Assembly: GCF_028769735.1 (NCBI RefSeq) | Contig: NC_088171.1 | Span: forward strand, 77,269,216-77,333,215 | Direction: 5' to 3' | From: Zonotrichia leucophrys gambelii | Taxonomy: Eukaryota; Chordata; Aves; Passeriformes; Passerellidae | DNA length: 64,000 bases | Shown: positions 1 through 12,278 of the stretch, piece after piece | Position numbering within the stretch: the stretch's first letter is position 1 | Layout of the letters: the number at the start of each line of letters is the position of its first letter | Made by a program: the position numbers and the translations under genes | Notes under the pieces: generated by a model | Databases searched by the model: none | What the model saw: the letters and a program-made list of their open reading frames with translations, nothing else | What the model was told of the DNA's origin: nothing

Positions 1-64
1 GTAAAATAGAGAATCCTATTGAACAAAGCCATCTTAAATAATCAAGATATTATAAAAACTTTCT

Positions 65-480
65 GGGTTTGTGGTCCATCTAGCACAGTATCCTGCCTCT
101 GACAGTAGGGATGACAGTGTCAGTAGGGTAACTTGGGCACTTTTTGCTTCTATAATACTTTCCCAGCATCCATAGCTGTTGCATTAGGGTTATAAGGGTT
201 TGTCACATATTGCCCTAGTCTTTACAATATCTTTTTAATGAATCTATTGTCTGCAACTTTAGCAATTTCTAAACTTGCTACTACTCTTCTGTGGTAGCAA
301 GTTCCAAAGATTCACTACCTGCATTTCAAAGTAATTTCTACCTCTTTCAAACCTGCCTCTCTTAGGAGTTTCATTTGCTGTTTTCAATTATAATGTTGTT
401 GAATTTGCTGAACAACAGTTTAGTGTTTATTTTCTTACATTTTATTACCCATCCGAACTTAGTGCTGTCTTCTGACTTTG
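65..480. mobile_element. Old CR1-family LINE tail fragment
   Basis: The stretch begins with GGTCCATCTAGCACAGTATC, close to the phrase GGTCCATCTAGCCCAGTATC found at CR1-type element ends in turtles and other sauropsids. Further on it keeps the order of that family's landmarks: a TGTGGTAGCAAGTTCCAAAG block, a loosely matching middle, then AAACCTGCCTCTCTTAG and a TTTCATT motif. It has no coding potential. Orientation and subfamily are not certain. Confidence 0.5.
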
Positions 481-3400
481 AGATTTCACTCCTTTGTCTT
501 TGATAGAAATACGGAATAATAGTACAGTAAAGAAAAGCAAACAAAATGATATAACAATCCTAGTTTTCTTGCAGCAAAATGCATTAGCTTTCCCATTCAT
601 AAACCTTGAGTGTATCTTTCTGCAGTTCTCAGTCAATAGATCAAAGAAAAAAAGCCTCTCTAGTTCCTCCTTGTAAAGTACTTACACTGAACAATCAATC
701 TACTGCTTCATTTCTGTTCCTGACTTTCCTTGGACTGTAAGATGTGTGTTTTTGTACTTGAAGGCCAGAACTTCTCCAGTACTTAAAATATGGATACATT
801 AAGATATAATGAGTGGCACAATGTCATCCTCTCTTCTATTCGTAATACATATCCAAACGTGTTGAAAATTTAATTCTCTTTTGCAGCTGCCATTATTCCT
901 GTGATCTAAACCCACCAACATTAACTAACACCTTTGCTTTCCTCAGTTTTAACCACAAGTATACATAGGCAAAGTTTAGGTATTTTTTTTGTGGTTTATT
1001 ACTGTACCTTTCCCTGCACTAAAGCTGGTCGTTCACCTTTCTGCCCAGGTTTTTATAAGTTTTTATAAAACTTCTTGCAGGAGTTGGTGTTAGTTGGTGT
1101 TTAGTTTCCAGCACCAGCAGCTTGGCTCCATTACTATTAAAGTATAGACACTGATGGTTTTCTTTAGATTTCTCTTGTCTCAAAAGGTTCCCTACTTCCA
1201 GTTTGAAAAATTCTTCCTATCTACACTACACTATAATCCACATATAGAGATCATAAATCCTTACCTACATCTCAGGTTTTGTATATCACCCTGCCAGTTT
1301 TCCATGGAGACCCTGGGCTTGAGTTTCCTTGCTGTGAAGCCATGAGCATTCCACCAAAGCATCCATTTTGCATTTTTCTACATCCCTGATAACAACATAA
1401 ATATGCCTACTGAGTCCTCCCTTTCACCTCGCAGCTTTCCTGACATATTAGCAGACCAGTGTAACATTTACACCTAGCAGACTATTGCTGCTATAGAATA
1501 CTCTTGCAAACCTCAGCTTTTTACCTTTCAGATTTTCTTAGCTGTTTCTGGGAGGTACAATAGCAGCAGACGTTGTTGAGTAGGTTTGACAACATGTTGT
1601 TGGATCTTGTTCGGGTGTTAGATCTTTATATGTATGATCCTTTTGCAATAAATTAGCAGAAACTTATCAGTAGATTGAATAAATTGAATATTGCTTAATA
1701 CTAACAAACAGAGAGGGAAATGACAGAGAGAATGGACCCTGACAGAGTGATCTGGAACAGTTGAGAAATTTCCATATGCTAAAATACCGCAGAATATAAA
1801 TACTGTTCAAGTCCACCTTTCTTTGTCTGAGCTAGTCAGTCTCAAATCCTTTAATGTTTTGGGAAAATGGGAATTTCTTTGAGTTCTCATTTCATCAAAA
1901 CATCTAAAAAGTCCTAGATCTATCTAGTTCTTGTAGTTTGATAGAAAATCTAGACAAACCAGCTCAAGCTTAACTATTGAAGGTATTTAAAGTAAAATCA
2001 GATGAGTACACAAATGCCCAATTAACATGGAGAGGAGAATTGCATTAGTCTTTAGCATGTACTGGTGTATTTTCACTTGACTGACTGAAGTATAATGTTT
2101 TTCACTTCAAAATTTGCTGCAGAAATTCAAACCCTATTTATAAAAAATACCTTGGAGATATCCAACAGCCCACAGTCTTTATCCTTTAACAGTCTTTAAT
2201 GAGTTATTAAAAAAAATTTATTACTTCCTTATAGATTGCATTTTACTGGAGCTCAAGGAATGAATGAGTAACAGTGATCTCTAGCCTGCTCTTTGTCAGC
2301 AAATCAAACTCATAGTTTCTCTTTTTTCATGGCTTTTCTAGAACTTTACATCTTAGCTTTCTACACTTTAAGAAATTTTAATATGACCTAGATGATAAAC
2401 AAATTGAATTATTTAATTGAATAATTTAACTAGGAGAACTGCTTGCCTTTTCCATATTTACTTGTTATACTAGAAGAATGTACTGTTTTAAAAGGCTTTA
2501 GAAAATTCCCATTAGAGATCCCAAAGGAAAAGAGATATTTAAAAGCTTAAAGTTTTTACTCTTTCATGCCCAAGTTGATAAATCTGTGGAACATTAAAAT
2601 CCTCAAAAACATAAGTCTTTCAGCATAGTTTACATTTGTTACTCTGATTCCAATTTTCCTTCTCCTATAGGAAGTTTTTCTTCTGAAATTGTTGTTTGTA
2701 TATGTTCATCTAGTTAAATATGTCCTTCTGCATCTTTGCTACTCAGTCTTGACTTCTTTTATGGTTCTTTGAAGGAAATGGGTACTTCTGTCACTTTTTG
2801 TCCCATTGAAATGTCTACAGCATCCCAGAGGCAAGGTTTCACTTCATCAGTTGAAAAGATATTTCATTGCTTAGAAGATAGCACGATTGCATGTCTGAAC
2901 GAAAGTGTAAAAGTAACCTCTGATCATACCTGTATAAATGTCTTCCAAGATGCTATATTTTAGTTGAAATTTCCTGTTTGAAAAAAAAAAAAAGTAATCA
3001 GTACTGTGTATAATGCAGAGGTTACAAAATATTAACTTAGTAGAAACTTTAATGTTGACTGAAAGATGTACAGAGCACTGTTGCAAGTGTTACATAGTAA
3101 CACTCCCCCTTAACAAAAGCTTTCATTAAATGACTAGAAGACCCATTATAATAATCTTTTAACTTTGTTTGACCTTGATGTATCCTCAGCTTGAATCTTG
3201 CACCAAGTTCTTGGTACTCAAAAAATGATGGAGGCTAGAAGGGTTCAGTAAAACTAACAAGCAGGATAAAGATTTCAGGGAACATTTCCTGAAAAGACAT
3301 ATTGAGAGCCTTGTCCTTGTTTTCACAGAAGGAAGTGACTGGAAAAATAAATCATAAGAGTCCTCAAATATCCAAAAAATGACTGTAGCTAAAGGAAAAT

Positions 3401-3565
3401 TGCTTTCTGTGTCTGCTGCATATGGAAAAGTTAAATAATGTGGATTCCCAGATTCCATAAAATGTCATCTTTTGTTTAGATTGGATATAAGGAAGTCTTT
3501 TTATATTGTAGGGGTCTTTTTTGTGGTTTTTTTTTTTTATTTATTGTTTTTTAGTTTTTGATTTT

Positions 3566-3757
3566 TTTATTGCAGTGAAGTTGGTAGAACACTAACACAG
3601 GTTGCACAGAGAGGTGCTGAATGTCTCATCCCTGGAAACATTCAAGGTCAGGTTGGACAGTGTCTGGATGAAGATGCCCCTGCTCATTGTATGGAGTTAG
3701 GACTAAATGACTTGTAAAAGGTCCCTTCCAACCCAAGCTGTTCTTTGGCTTCATGAA
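3566..3757 (+). mobile_element. CR1 LINE 3' end fragment
   Basis: The sequence follows the CR1 3' consensus: AGAGAGGTGCTGAATG, CCCTGGAAACATTCAAGGTC, AGGTTGGACAG, CCCTGCTCATTG, and GGTCCCTTCCAACCCAAGCT. The terminal octamers are degraded to TTCTTTGGCTTCATGA. It is 5' truncated, as most CR1 copies are. Confidence 0.93.
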
Positions 3758-3984
3758 TTTAAAAGAAGCAAAACCCACAAATAAACAAAAAAACCACACA
3801 TGCAAGACAATATCAAATAAGGAAAAATCCAAAACCAACTGCTGCCACAACTTAGGTTTTACAGGGAAGAGAAAATCCTCTCAGCCAAACAGTATCCAAG
3901 TTATCCATGTTATTCAAAAGGATTTGGAACCCAGATAAACCAGCCCACAAGCTCAAAGTGATGCTGGTGGGGGAACTGCAGAGC

Positions 3985-4344
3985 AAGCTACCTAGCTGGA
4001 GTTGTTTATCCTGGAGAAAAGGAAGCTGATGGGAGACCTTGTCACTCTCAACAACTACCTGAAAGAAGGTTGTAGAAGGTGTGAGTCAGTCTCTAACAAA
4101 AAATAGAACAAAAGGACATGGCCTCAAGTTGCACAAGAGGAGGTTTAGATTGAACATTAGGAAAAATCTCCTCACTGAATAGAACACAAAGCAGTAACTC
4201 CTCATCTCTGTATGCATTTTAAAAACACATAGATATGGTACTTGGGAACATGGTTTATTGGAGGACGTGGTAGTGCTGGCTTCATGGTTGAACATAATAT
4301 TCTTAGAGGTCTTCTCCAACCAAAATGATTCTATGATTTTATGA
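3985..4344 (+). mobile_element. CR1 LINE 3' end fragment with internal divergence
   Basis: Recognisable CR1 blocks are the TATCCTGGAGAAAAGGAAGC segment, GGAGACCTTGTCACTCTC, ACATGGCCTCAAGTTGCAC, and a perfectly typical end, TGATTCTATGATTTTATGA. The middle after about 4180 is strongly diverged or partly deleted. It lies some 230 bp after the previous sense copy, so the two may be separate insertions or pieces of one rearranged copy. Confidence 0.9.
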
Positions 4345-4445
4345 CTTGTAGAGTAAAGAAATAACTAAGAGGTATTCTGCTACAGATGTTAAAAAGCCCC
4401 ACACCCCACAGTTGCAATGGGGAAACTATGAACTATGAAGAACTT

Positions 4446-4481
<36 letters not shown>

Positions 4482-4494
4482 CATATATATATAT
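4446..4494. repeat. (TA)n microsatellite with two CA interruptions
   Basis: An almost pure TA dinucleotide tract of about 49 bp is broken twice by a C, giving TACATA. It is likely to be length-variable. Confidence 0.95.
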
Positions 4495-6098
4495 GCCTTG
4501 TCCTGAAAGTGGCATGCTCTTTACAGAAATATTTTCAACTGATATTTAGATAAACTTTTTAAAATTTATATTTAATATGACAATAATATCAGCATTGAGA
4601 GGAAAATCAGACTAACAACAACATTCATAAACAAATTTGAGAATAAGATATTAAAATTCTAAAAAAGTTACAGAATATAGAATAGAAAGATTAGTAAATT
4701 AAATTAATTCAACAACTACATGATTTGTTATATGCAGTTTACATAGCTTGTTAGTAGGGGTGCTTTTTTCAGTGATCAGGCAACACATGAAATGGCAGCA
4801 TGAGAAATGAGAAACAGGCGACTCACATGTAATGCCACAGTTTCTCCTGGTTTATCTGAGCTGTCATAAAGAATACAGGAAAAAATTACTTGGAATAAGT
4901 ATTTAAACTGCTCACAGTGTGAGTGATGTCTCTATACTGAGAGTTTTCTTGCAGAAGAGCAGTTGTGCTGCTTCACAGAAGCCCACCAGCCTACAGTGTT
5001 ACACACCTTACCATATGCCAATAAAGGTAGAACAGGAAGGGAAATTAAAAATATTTTATGTCTCTATCAAGCATGTCTTTATTTCAGTTCTATGTTATGG
5101 CCACATAAATATTTGAATAGATATCTTCTAAGAAAAAAATAGTATATTCTGTCAATAAGCATTTTAAAAATAGTTCATAAATCGATGTTTGTTTCTGTTT
5201 TCTCAGTGATGCTTTATGTTCACAGTAATAAGATAACTTTTCCATCAGCAAGTTGGAAAAATGAAAGATCCATCAAGTAGTTTTACACCATGAGATTGTC
5301 AATTTGTTGATTATTTACTAGAGACCAGACCTTCACTGGCAAAAAGAATAGGACCAGTAAGCTTCACTGTTCTCTTTAACTAATCTATCCAAGATGTATG
5401 CATTTACCAGTAATAAAAACACAAAAGTAAATACTTTACTTTTACTGTTTTAATACTGAGTTTTTTCTCCTTTACATCAAGGGAGAGCGTTTAGATTTAT
5501 TGCCTGATTTTCTAGTGTACATCCCTGTGAGTAAAGAATTCATTCCTGGCTATGAATGTGTCAAGTAGCCAGTTTTCAAAAAGATGGAGCCTCATCTGAC
5601 GAGGAAAAATGTTTTCTTAAGATAAACATTCCCACTGCATCACTTCATATCTTATCACAGCTTAAAAAGTTAAAGGAAAAGAAATAAACAAATGGAAACA
5701 GTAACAACAAAAATCAAACAATGAACAACAAACAAATTTTGGGGCATTAGGTCTCGGTAAACAAGATCAGCGCAGCGCAGTGTTTGTCTACACAGGAAAC
5801 AGCCCAACATAAATGTGACTTGCCAGCTATTTGTACTAAGAATAAATTGCCAACTGTTGATGTGGGTGGCATCCACTTCACAGTTAAGCAATCAATCACA
5901 TAGACTTTTCATATTCCTTGTTTTTGCATTCCTGCAGATGTTCGCATAGAAAACACAAAGATGTAAGGATTTTAATCCTAATATAGTTTTTCACAGTTAC
6001 CATTTCACACTTCCATACTTATGTAAAGGTTTATAGACGGTACTTCTTAAAAGTATCAAAAGGAAGGAAAAGAAGTGTGTTGAGACTTGTTTCTAAAT

Positions 6099-6114
6099 AT
6101 GTATGTATGTATGT
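6099..6114. repeat. (ATGT)4 short tandem repeat
   Basis: Four exact ATGT units, followed by AAAG. Confidence 0.85.
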
Positions 6115-9100
6115 AAAGAATAGATACAATGGCTCAAAATAGGATGGAATGTAATTACAGGATTTTCATGCAGGAGTGATTCTAATGTGAATGAACAGAG
6201 CTTGTGTATAAATTGAAATGCATTACTTGTTTTACTGATTCATTCAGATTAGTGAACATCATTTTTGATGAATATAAAAAATCTTCCAAAAGCAAAAAAC
6301 TACATAGCAGTATTTCCCTCCTTGTTCAACTGCAGCAAATCCCCTTTGAACATATAAATATTCACTACTGTGGAAAAATTGAATCTATCCTTGGGGCTTG
6401 GGAATACTCTTTTCTGGCAGACACCTGAAGTTGTGTCAAAGCTCTTTTATCTAGGATGGTGGTCACAGTAATATGGGGCCTCTGGGATAGAAGAAAGGAG
6501 AATGAAGGAGGAATTACAGAGCTCCATAAACCATTGCTTATTTTTGAAGTAAGCAAAAAATTGCACTTTTAAACTTCCTTTGGATAGTTTTTTTTTTCTT
6601 TTTTCTCCCCTGTGACATTTTTCAAGACTATCTAATCTGACTATCTAAGTCAGAACTTTTAAGTTGTTTTGGCTCTGCTTATATTCCATTCCTGGGATAA
6701 TAATGTACTGTCTACATAAGGGCAAGCTACACCAAATGCACAAATAACATATTCAAAATTTTTATACAAAGGATTCTGAAATCTACTGTCTATTTTGTGT
6801 TTTTCTATCTGCTAAATTTGTACTTATTTGGATATATTTTTGATCTGTATCAGGATATTTAGCATATTTATTATATTAGAAATAATTTTACTGTTCTGAG
6901 TTTAGATAATCCAAGTGAGGTAGCTGTCCCTTTAAAACTAATCAAAGGTGGACTGGTGTACTTCCTTATTTAACAATGAATTTAGACATATACAATGTTA
7001 GTGGATCATATATTTAAGCTATCCCCAAGTGTGGCACTTAAGGAGCCAGCAGAAGAAATGAATCCATATTCTGTTCCTTGCCCTGCCTACCAAGATAAGA
7101 TATGGAGCAGTGGTATTTTTTTTTCTCTTTATTTAAGAGAGAGTGAAGACTGAAGAACATCATGAAACCTGTCAATGGCAATCTCATCAGTGCTATTATA
7201 TAGAAGTGACTGCAAGAAAATGGATTCTGGCAAGAAGTAAAAGTGTAGGCCCTGTTTAGAAGAAAGGAATGCAAAGAAATCTGTGCTCAAATATTTTCTC
7301 TTTTGTAGAATAGAATATTAGTCTTCACAGTGTCAGTTAGGTATCAGTGTCTTAGATAAGTTAACACCCAAGTAAAGTTTTTTTCAAGTGGCTTTGCAGC
7401 ACTTTATATGCATCAGCAAAACCACATTTGGTTTGTGTAGCTTTCAGTCAAGATCTCCTCCTGAAAATTACCAGTTTATAACTCCTATGTTTATTCAAGT
7501 AAATAAATGCGATGTTAGATAATTCAGCAAACTAAAATGTTTATTAAAAGCAGGTATTCTTTAGATGGTCTGTACCTTTGCTGTGAGGAGTTACAGCTAA
7601 AAATTACCTGTTTGAGTTCCATTCAGAAACAAGTGAGAAACAAAAAGCCTTCCAACAATATTCAAAGTAAAATAGAAGTACAGTCATGTTCAAAATTTGG
7701 AGCTAAGTATCTTGCACAAGCCCCACTGAGAGTCCAGTAAAATTCTTTTCCTGGCTTTTAGACCATTTTTTTTTAAAGGACATATTAACAATCTGCTTCT
7801 GCTTACTAAAAATAACTATATTTACAAATCAGTAGAGGAAAGGGACAAGGGATAATCCATACAATGTGGTTTGCGCTGTGAAGCTTAGATACACTTTCAG
7901 GTGAATTTTGGCAAAGTGGTGTGAAAAAGAATCAGACATCTAATTGATACCAATATAATTGCTCATATCTGCAAAGCCAAAGCAGAAATAAAACAGAGAT
8001 ATTGAATATGGTTATTAAATAACTGTGAAGATTTGTTTACTTGAAAAAACACCGTGTGGGTTGACTTTTTCTTTAAATCTGTTTACATGCGTGGTCAGTT
8101 TTACTGTTTCAATTATATGTGTTTCAATTATATTTCCCTAATGCATCTAGGGAAAGTTACTTTACATAGAAATTACACCTCAGTTAAATATTCCTTTGTG
8201 TGTTCCTGAACCAGAATTCCAATTATACTTTGGTTAGTCCTAGCATGCCATTTAAAACCTTTTTGAAAGGCTTGCAGAGGAAAACTGACCTGTTTCCTTA
8301 TGCTGTGAACATGTAGAGAATGGGTCAATTTACTTACATTCTAATCCTAAATGGAAGAAATTACTTCCATTGAAATCTAGTATAATTTGTTGCAGGCTTT
8401 CTGTTAGATAGCACTTTCTGAAGATGATAGAATACATTAATTGATTTTGTAGTTCAGTGACACTAGGTTAAGTGATTTTCTCAATCACACAGCTTGGCTT
8501 TGAGACTTGCTTTCGTTTTTCTTCTTCTTCATTTGAAAGATTTTTGTCAAATATGTGGGAGGCACTTGATGGGAGAAACATAGCATGCCACACATAATTA
8601 GTATGATGAATGTATCAGCCAGCGCCTGCCTTTGGTTAACTTACTGGATTTTAGAGCAAAGGCATTAGTGGTTTAGGAGGAAAAGGAGAGGATAGATGAG
8701 AGAGAATGAAAAGAGTAAACAAAAATGATCTTCAGTACTAAGGGTTAGTTGGAAACTATCACTACAGAATTAGAAAATGAAAGCCTTTTTTTTTTAAGTA
8801 AAGTTACTGTCAGTATTGTTTAGCAACCAGTGGCTGATATTGCATATTATCCAAATGATGCTTATGTAAGATTCAAGACCTGTTTATGATTCTGTGTATT
8901 CTGTAAACAAATACCAAATTTTTCTTGTTCAAAACCTCAGTTCCAGTACCTTGTTGTCTAGTGGAGAATGAATAAATTCATCCATCCCTTATCAATCCCT
9001 TTTCATTTCTCCTTTTCTCTGACAAACATAAAATAGCTACACTGTACAGAGCAGAGTTCTGTGAACTGATCATGCTGGTTTAAAAGATCATCTTCTCTTG

Positions 9101-9197
9101 CTGTGTTTGACAGTTATCCAATACCTATAGTTTCTTCATCCCTGCCTTATAATGGATGAAAAAGAAAACATATTCTGTAGATGCAGTTCTCATAGGT

Positions 9198-9235
9198 GGG
9201 GGTGGTGAGGGAGGGAAGAAGGGTGGGGTGGAGGG
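9198..9235 (+). other. G-rich tract fitting the G-quadruplex motif
   Basis: Six runs of three to five G occur within 38 bases (9198-9202, 9209-9211, 9213-9215, 9221-9223, 9225-9228, 9233-9235), separated by loops of one to six bases. It satisfies the G3+N1-7 pattern on the sense (transcribed RNA) strand and stands out in an AT-rich intron. Confidence 0.7.
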
Positions 9236-9844
9236 CAACACATTCATTTTCTTGTTAACATACCTCCAGATTCTAATAAATAACATGGGGGCATTGCTAA
9301 TAACAGAAAAAGACAAAAAAAATATTGATGGTTTTGACTAAGTACACATATATCACCAAGAAAAGTTTAAATGAAGCCAAATGTTGCTGAAATTAGACTT
9401 ATATAATGGAATAAACAAGATAAAATGGCTTTGCAAGTCTGTTCCCTCCTACTTGAAACCTGTACATGGTTGACCAGAAAAGAGTCTTTTCTTTTGCATT
9501 TGTAAAGCACTTCATGCCCAGATCTGCAGTAAGCAGTAAGCTTATGCAGACCTTGAATTTTCATTTGTTTCATTTTTTCCAGACTTATATAGGTGTACAT
9601 CTGTGCACTTATGCTGAATTTGTTCCTGATGGAATCACTTTGAAGGGTATTGCACAGTTTAGTTTTAACTATATCTTGGACCTCTGGCTCTGAAGTGTAT
9701 TTGTTATCAGAGACAGTAATAGGATCTAGCTGCAAAGCTAAGCTCTGGTTATAAATTTATATTTCTCCAATATTGCATGTTCCAGTGCAACCCTTATTAT
9801 GTCTCACCTCTAGTAAGAAAAATATTTTGTACTGACAATGTATT

Positions 9845-10495
9845 CCTAACTGAGGGTGCTGGTGGATGAAAATCCGGACATGAGCTGGCAGCATGGCCTT
9901 GCAGCCCAAAAAACCAACCATCCTTGTCCAGCAGGTGAAAGGAGGTGACAGTGCTCCTCTGCTCTGCTCTGGTGAGACTCCGGCTGCTGTATTGCATCCA
10001 GCTCTGGCATCCCCAGCTCAGGAGGGACATGGGCGTGTTAGGATGAGTCCAAAGGAGGACCATCAAGATGATCAGAGGACTGGGGCAACTCTCCTGTAAG
10101 GAAAGACTTTGATAGGGCTGTTTAGGCTGGAAAGGAGAATACTCTACGGCAACCTTACAGCAACCTTCCTGTACATAAACAAGGCTGATAAGAAAGAGTG
10201 AGAGAAACTTCTTAGCAAAAGCTCTTTCAATCCAATAAGTGGCAATGATTTTAAACTGAAAGAGGGTAGATATGGGCTGGATATAAGGAAAAATTTTATA
10301 CAGCGAGAGTGGGGAAACACTGGAAAATGTTGCCCGGAGAGGTGGTGAATGTTCTACCTTTGGAAGCATTTATTGTCAGTTTGGGCAGGGCTCTGAACAG
10401 ACTGATCTGTGTTAAAATCTCCTGCTCATTGCAGAGATTGGACTATATGATTTTTAAATGCCACTTCCAACACAAAGGTGTCAATGATTCTACTG
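9845..10495 (+). mobile_element. CR1 LINE fragment (end of ORF2 and 3' tail)
   Basis: It contains the CR1 series GGTGCTGGTGGATGAAAATC, GCAGCCCAAAAAACCAACCA, AGGAGGTGACAGTGCTCC, CTGGTGAGACTCC, then the 3' UTR, ending near TCAATGATTCTAC. Coding of the last reverse transcriptase part is broken by stops. The opposite strand happens to be open for 190 codons (9797-10369), as is also seen for the copy at 33755-34530. Confidence 0.94.
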
Positions 10496-11189
10496 TTTTA
10501 ACAAACCATTTAAAAGCTAAGCAAAACTCGCAATCAGCACACTTCAGTGTCAGAGATGGCTTATTAAAAAATACCATGGTTGGTAACAAAAATTATTATA
10601 ATTATAAGATGGGGAAGGGTGAGTGGAAGTGGAAGTGATAGGAATGACAAATCTAAGCAAATGTGTCAGCACAGATAAAATCACCTGTTGTTATGCAGTA
10701 GGAGATTTAGCTGTGATCTGTAGAGAGCAAGTTTATATAAGCAGTTCCTTCTCAGGACACCACTCAAGAAGGAAGTATGACAGATTGCTAGGGGCTATGC
10801 TATCAAATGCTTTTAACAAAAAATAACTTGAACAGTTTAAAGTTATTCTACCAGATTCTAGGCAGTCAGCCTGAAAGACAGGCATGATGATTGAACAGTT
10901 TTTCAAGGCTGCATGCTATATTCTGTACTAGATATAAAAAAAATTGTACAGTTTCCAACAGTCACCTCTGGCAGAATATTGCAATAGTCAAGAATTTTAG
11001 TTACGCACAGACTTTTTTTTTCCCCACAAAGTCATCAATATGTAAAAATAAGAATTTTGTGAAAGAAAAAAATCCCTTTCAAGCTTTTGGGTATATATAA
11101 TTTTCCGTCACAGTTGGCAATGGTTATGTTAGAAGATATGTTTTGGTTTTTTTTAAATCTTGGATAACTGAAATCAAAACATTTCATAC

Positions 11190-11290
11190 AGTCACAGAAT
11201 CACAGAATCTCAGAATCACAGAATTAACTAGGTTTGAAAAAACCTTTGAGTTGATTGAGTCCAGTTGATGACCTAACACTACCATATTAT
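11190..11290 (-). mobile_element. CR1 LINE 3' end, antisense
   Basis: The + strand starts with repeated TCACAGAATCACAGAAT units followed by AGGTTTGAAAAAACCTTTGAG and GAGTCCAGTTGATGACC. This is the reverse complement of a CR1 3' end, with its terminal octamers first. Only about 100 bp are kept. Confidence 0.85.
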
Positions 11291-12008
11291 GAAAAAGGGA
11301 GTAAAGACTACAGTCATTAAAAACCTTTTTTTCTTTCATTCTTTAACTTTTAACAAATTGCATTAGAAGGCATAAATTAAGGTTTCTGCCTAAAATTTTC
11401 AGTGTTTCAACTGCTGTGATATCATCCCTTGCAAAATAATAATTAGGATGCCTTGCACATTAATTATTAGATCCTCAGAAATTTGGAGGAATCTGTAAAT
11501 CCCCTAGTGTTAAAGCAGCTTTAGTAAGTGTTGTCTCTGGGAAAGCTTCAGAGGAATTATCCCTTCGGGGATACTTACTACTTATCATTTTGGACATACA
11601 CAAAGTTGAGTACTACTGCTTTGTTTCTTCATAAGTGTATATGTCAAGATATTTCATTTCCTTTTCACATTTTAAATCACCGCAGAGATGAATAGAGATA
11701 ATGGCACAAAGCCATAATTGTGCATGAAACAAATGATTTTCGTTTCTAATTGACTTTCTTATTCATTTATTCACATAAAATAGCTATATGGCTTATGCAT
11801 CTTGCATTAAGGCTATAGAAATGTAGCAGAAAATAAAACCTTTGCATTTCAGCTGGTTCTCAGGGATGAGAGGGGCTGTGAGAAGCTGGGCTTAGTTTCT
11901 GATTACAGCCAAACTCGTACTGTAAGTCTCCTGGAGATCAGTCAGAGCTTTCACAACCACAGATTCACAAATACCACAGTTTTGTCACTATAGGTGTGGT
12001 TGTATACA

Positions 12009-12039
12009 ATAGGAACTCGTGCATATAGGAACTCGTGCA
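12009..12039. repeat. Two-copy tandem repeat, 16-bp period
   Basis: ATAGGAACTCGTGCA occurs at 12009-12023 and again exactly at 12025-12039, with one T between the copies. It lies within the repeat-like block at 11950-12620. Confidence 0.9.
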
Positions 12040-12244
12040 ATCACAGATTCACAAATAGTGCAGTTTGCCAATCTCATGCCAAAGGTCTGTCCAGGTTCAA
12101 TGAGAACTTACAGAATCCAGGTTCAAAAATGCTGCAGTTTATTGAAGCAACAGAATGACAGGTCGGGGATTTCTGGTGATGAATGCAGTAACTACAGAGT
12201 GTTATACGTTTTGAGACAAAATATAGTAACAGATCTATTAGCAC

Positions 12245-12278
12245 TATACATATATATATATATTTACACATATATACA
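12245..12278. repeat. Imperfect (TA)n microsatellite
   Basis: TA units are interrupted by CA, TTTA and CACA. Confidence 0.85.

Noticed and set aside
9797..10369. 190-codon minus-strand open frame
   Set aside because: It runs antisense over a clear CR1 copy, and a similar frame occurs over another CR1 copy; not a gene.
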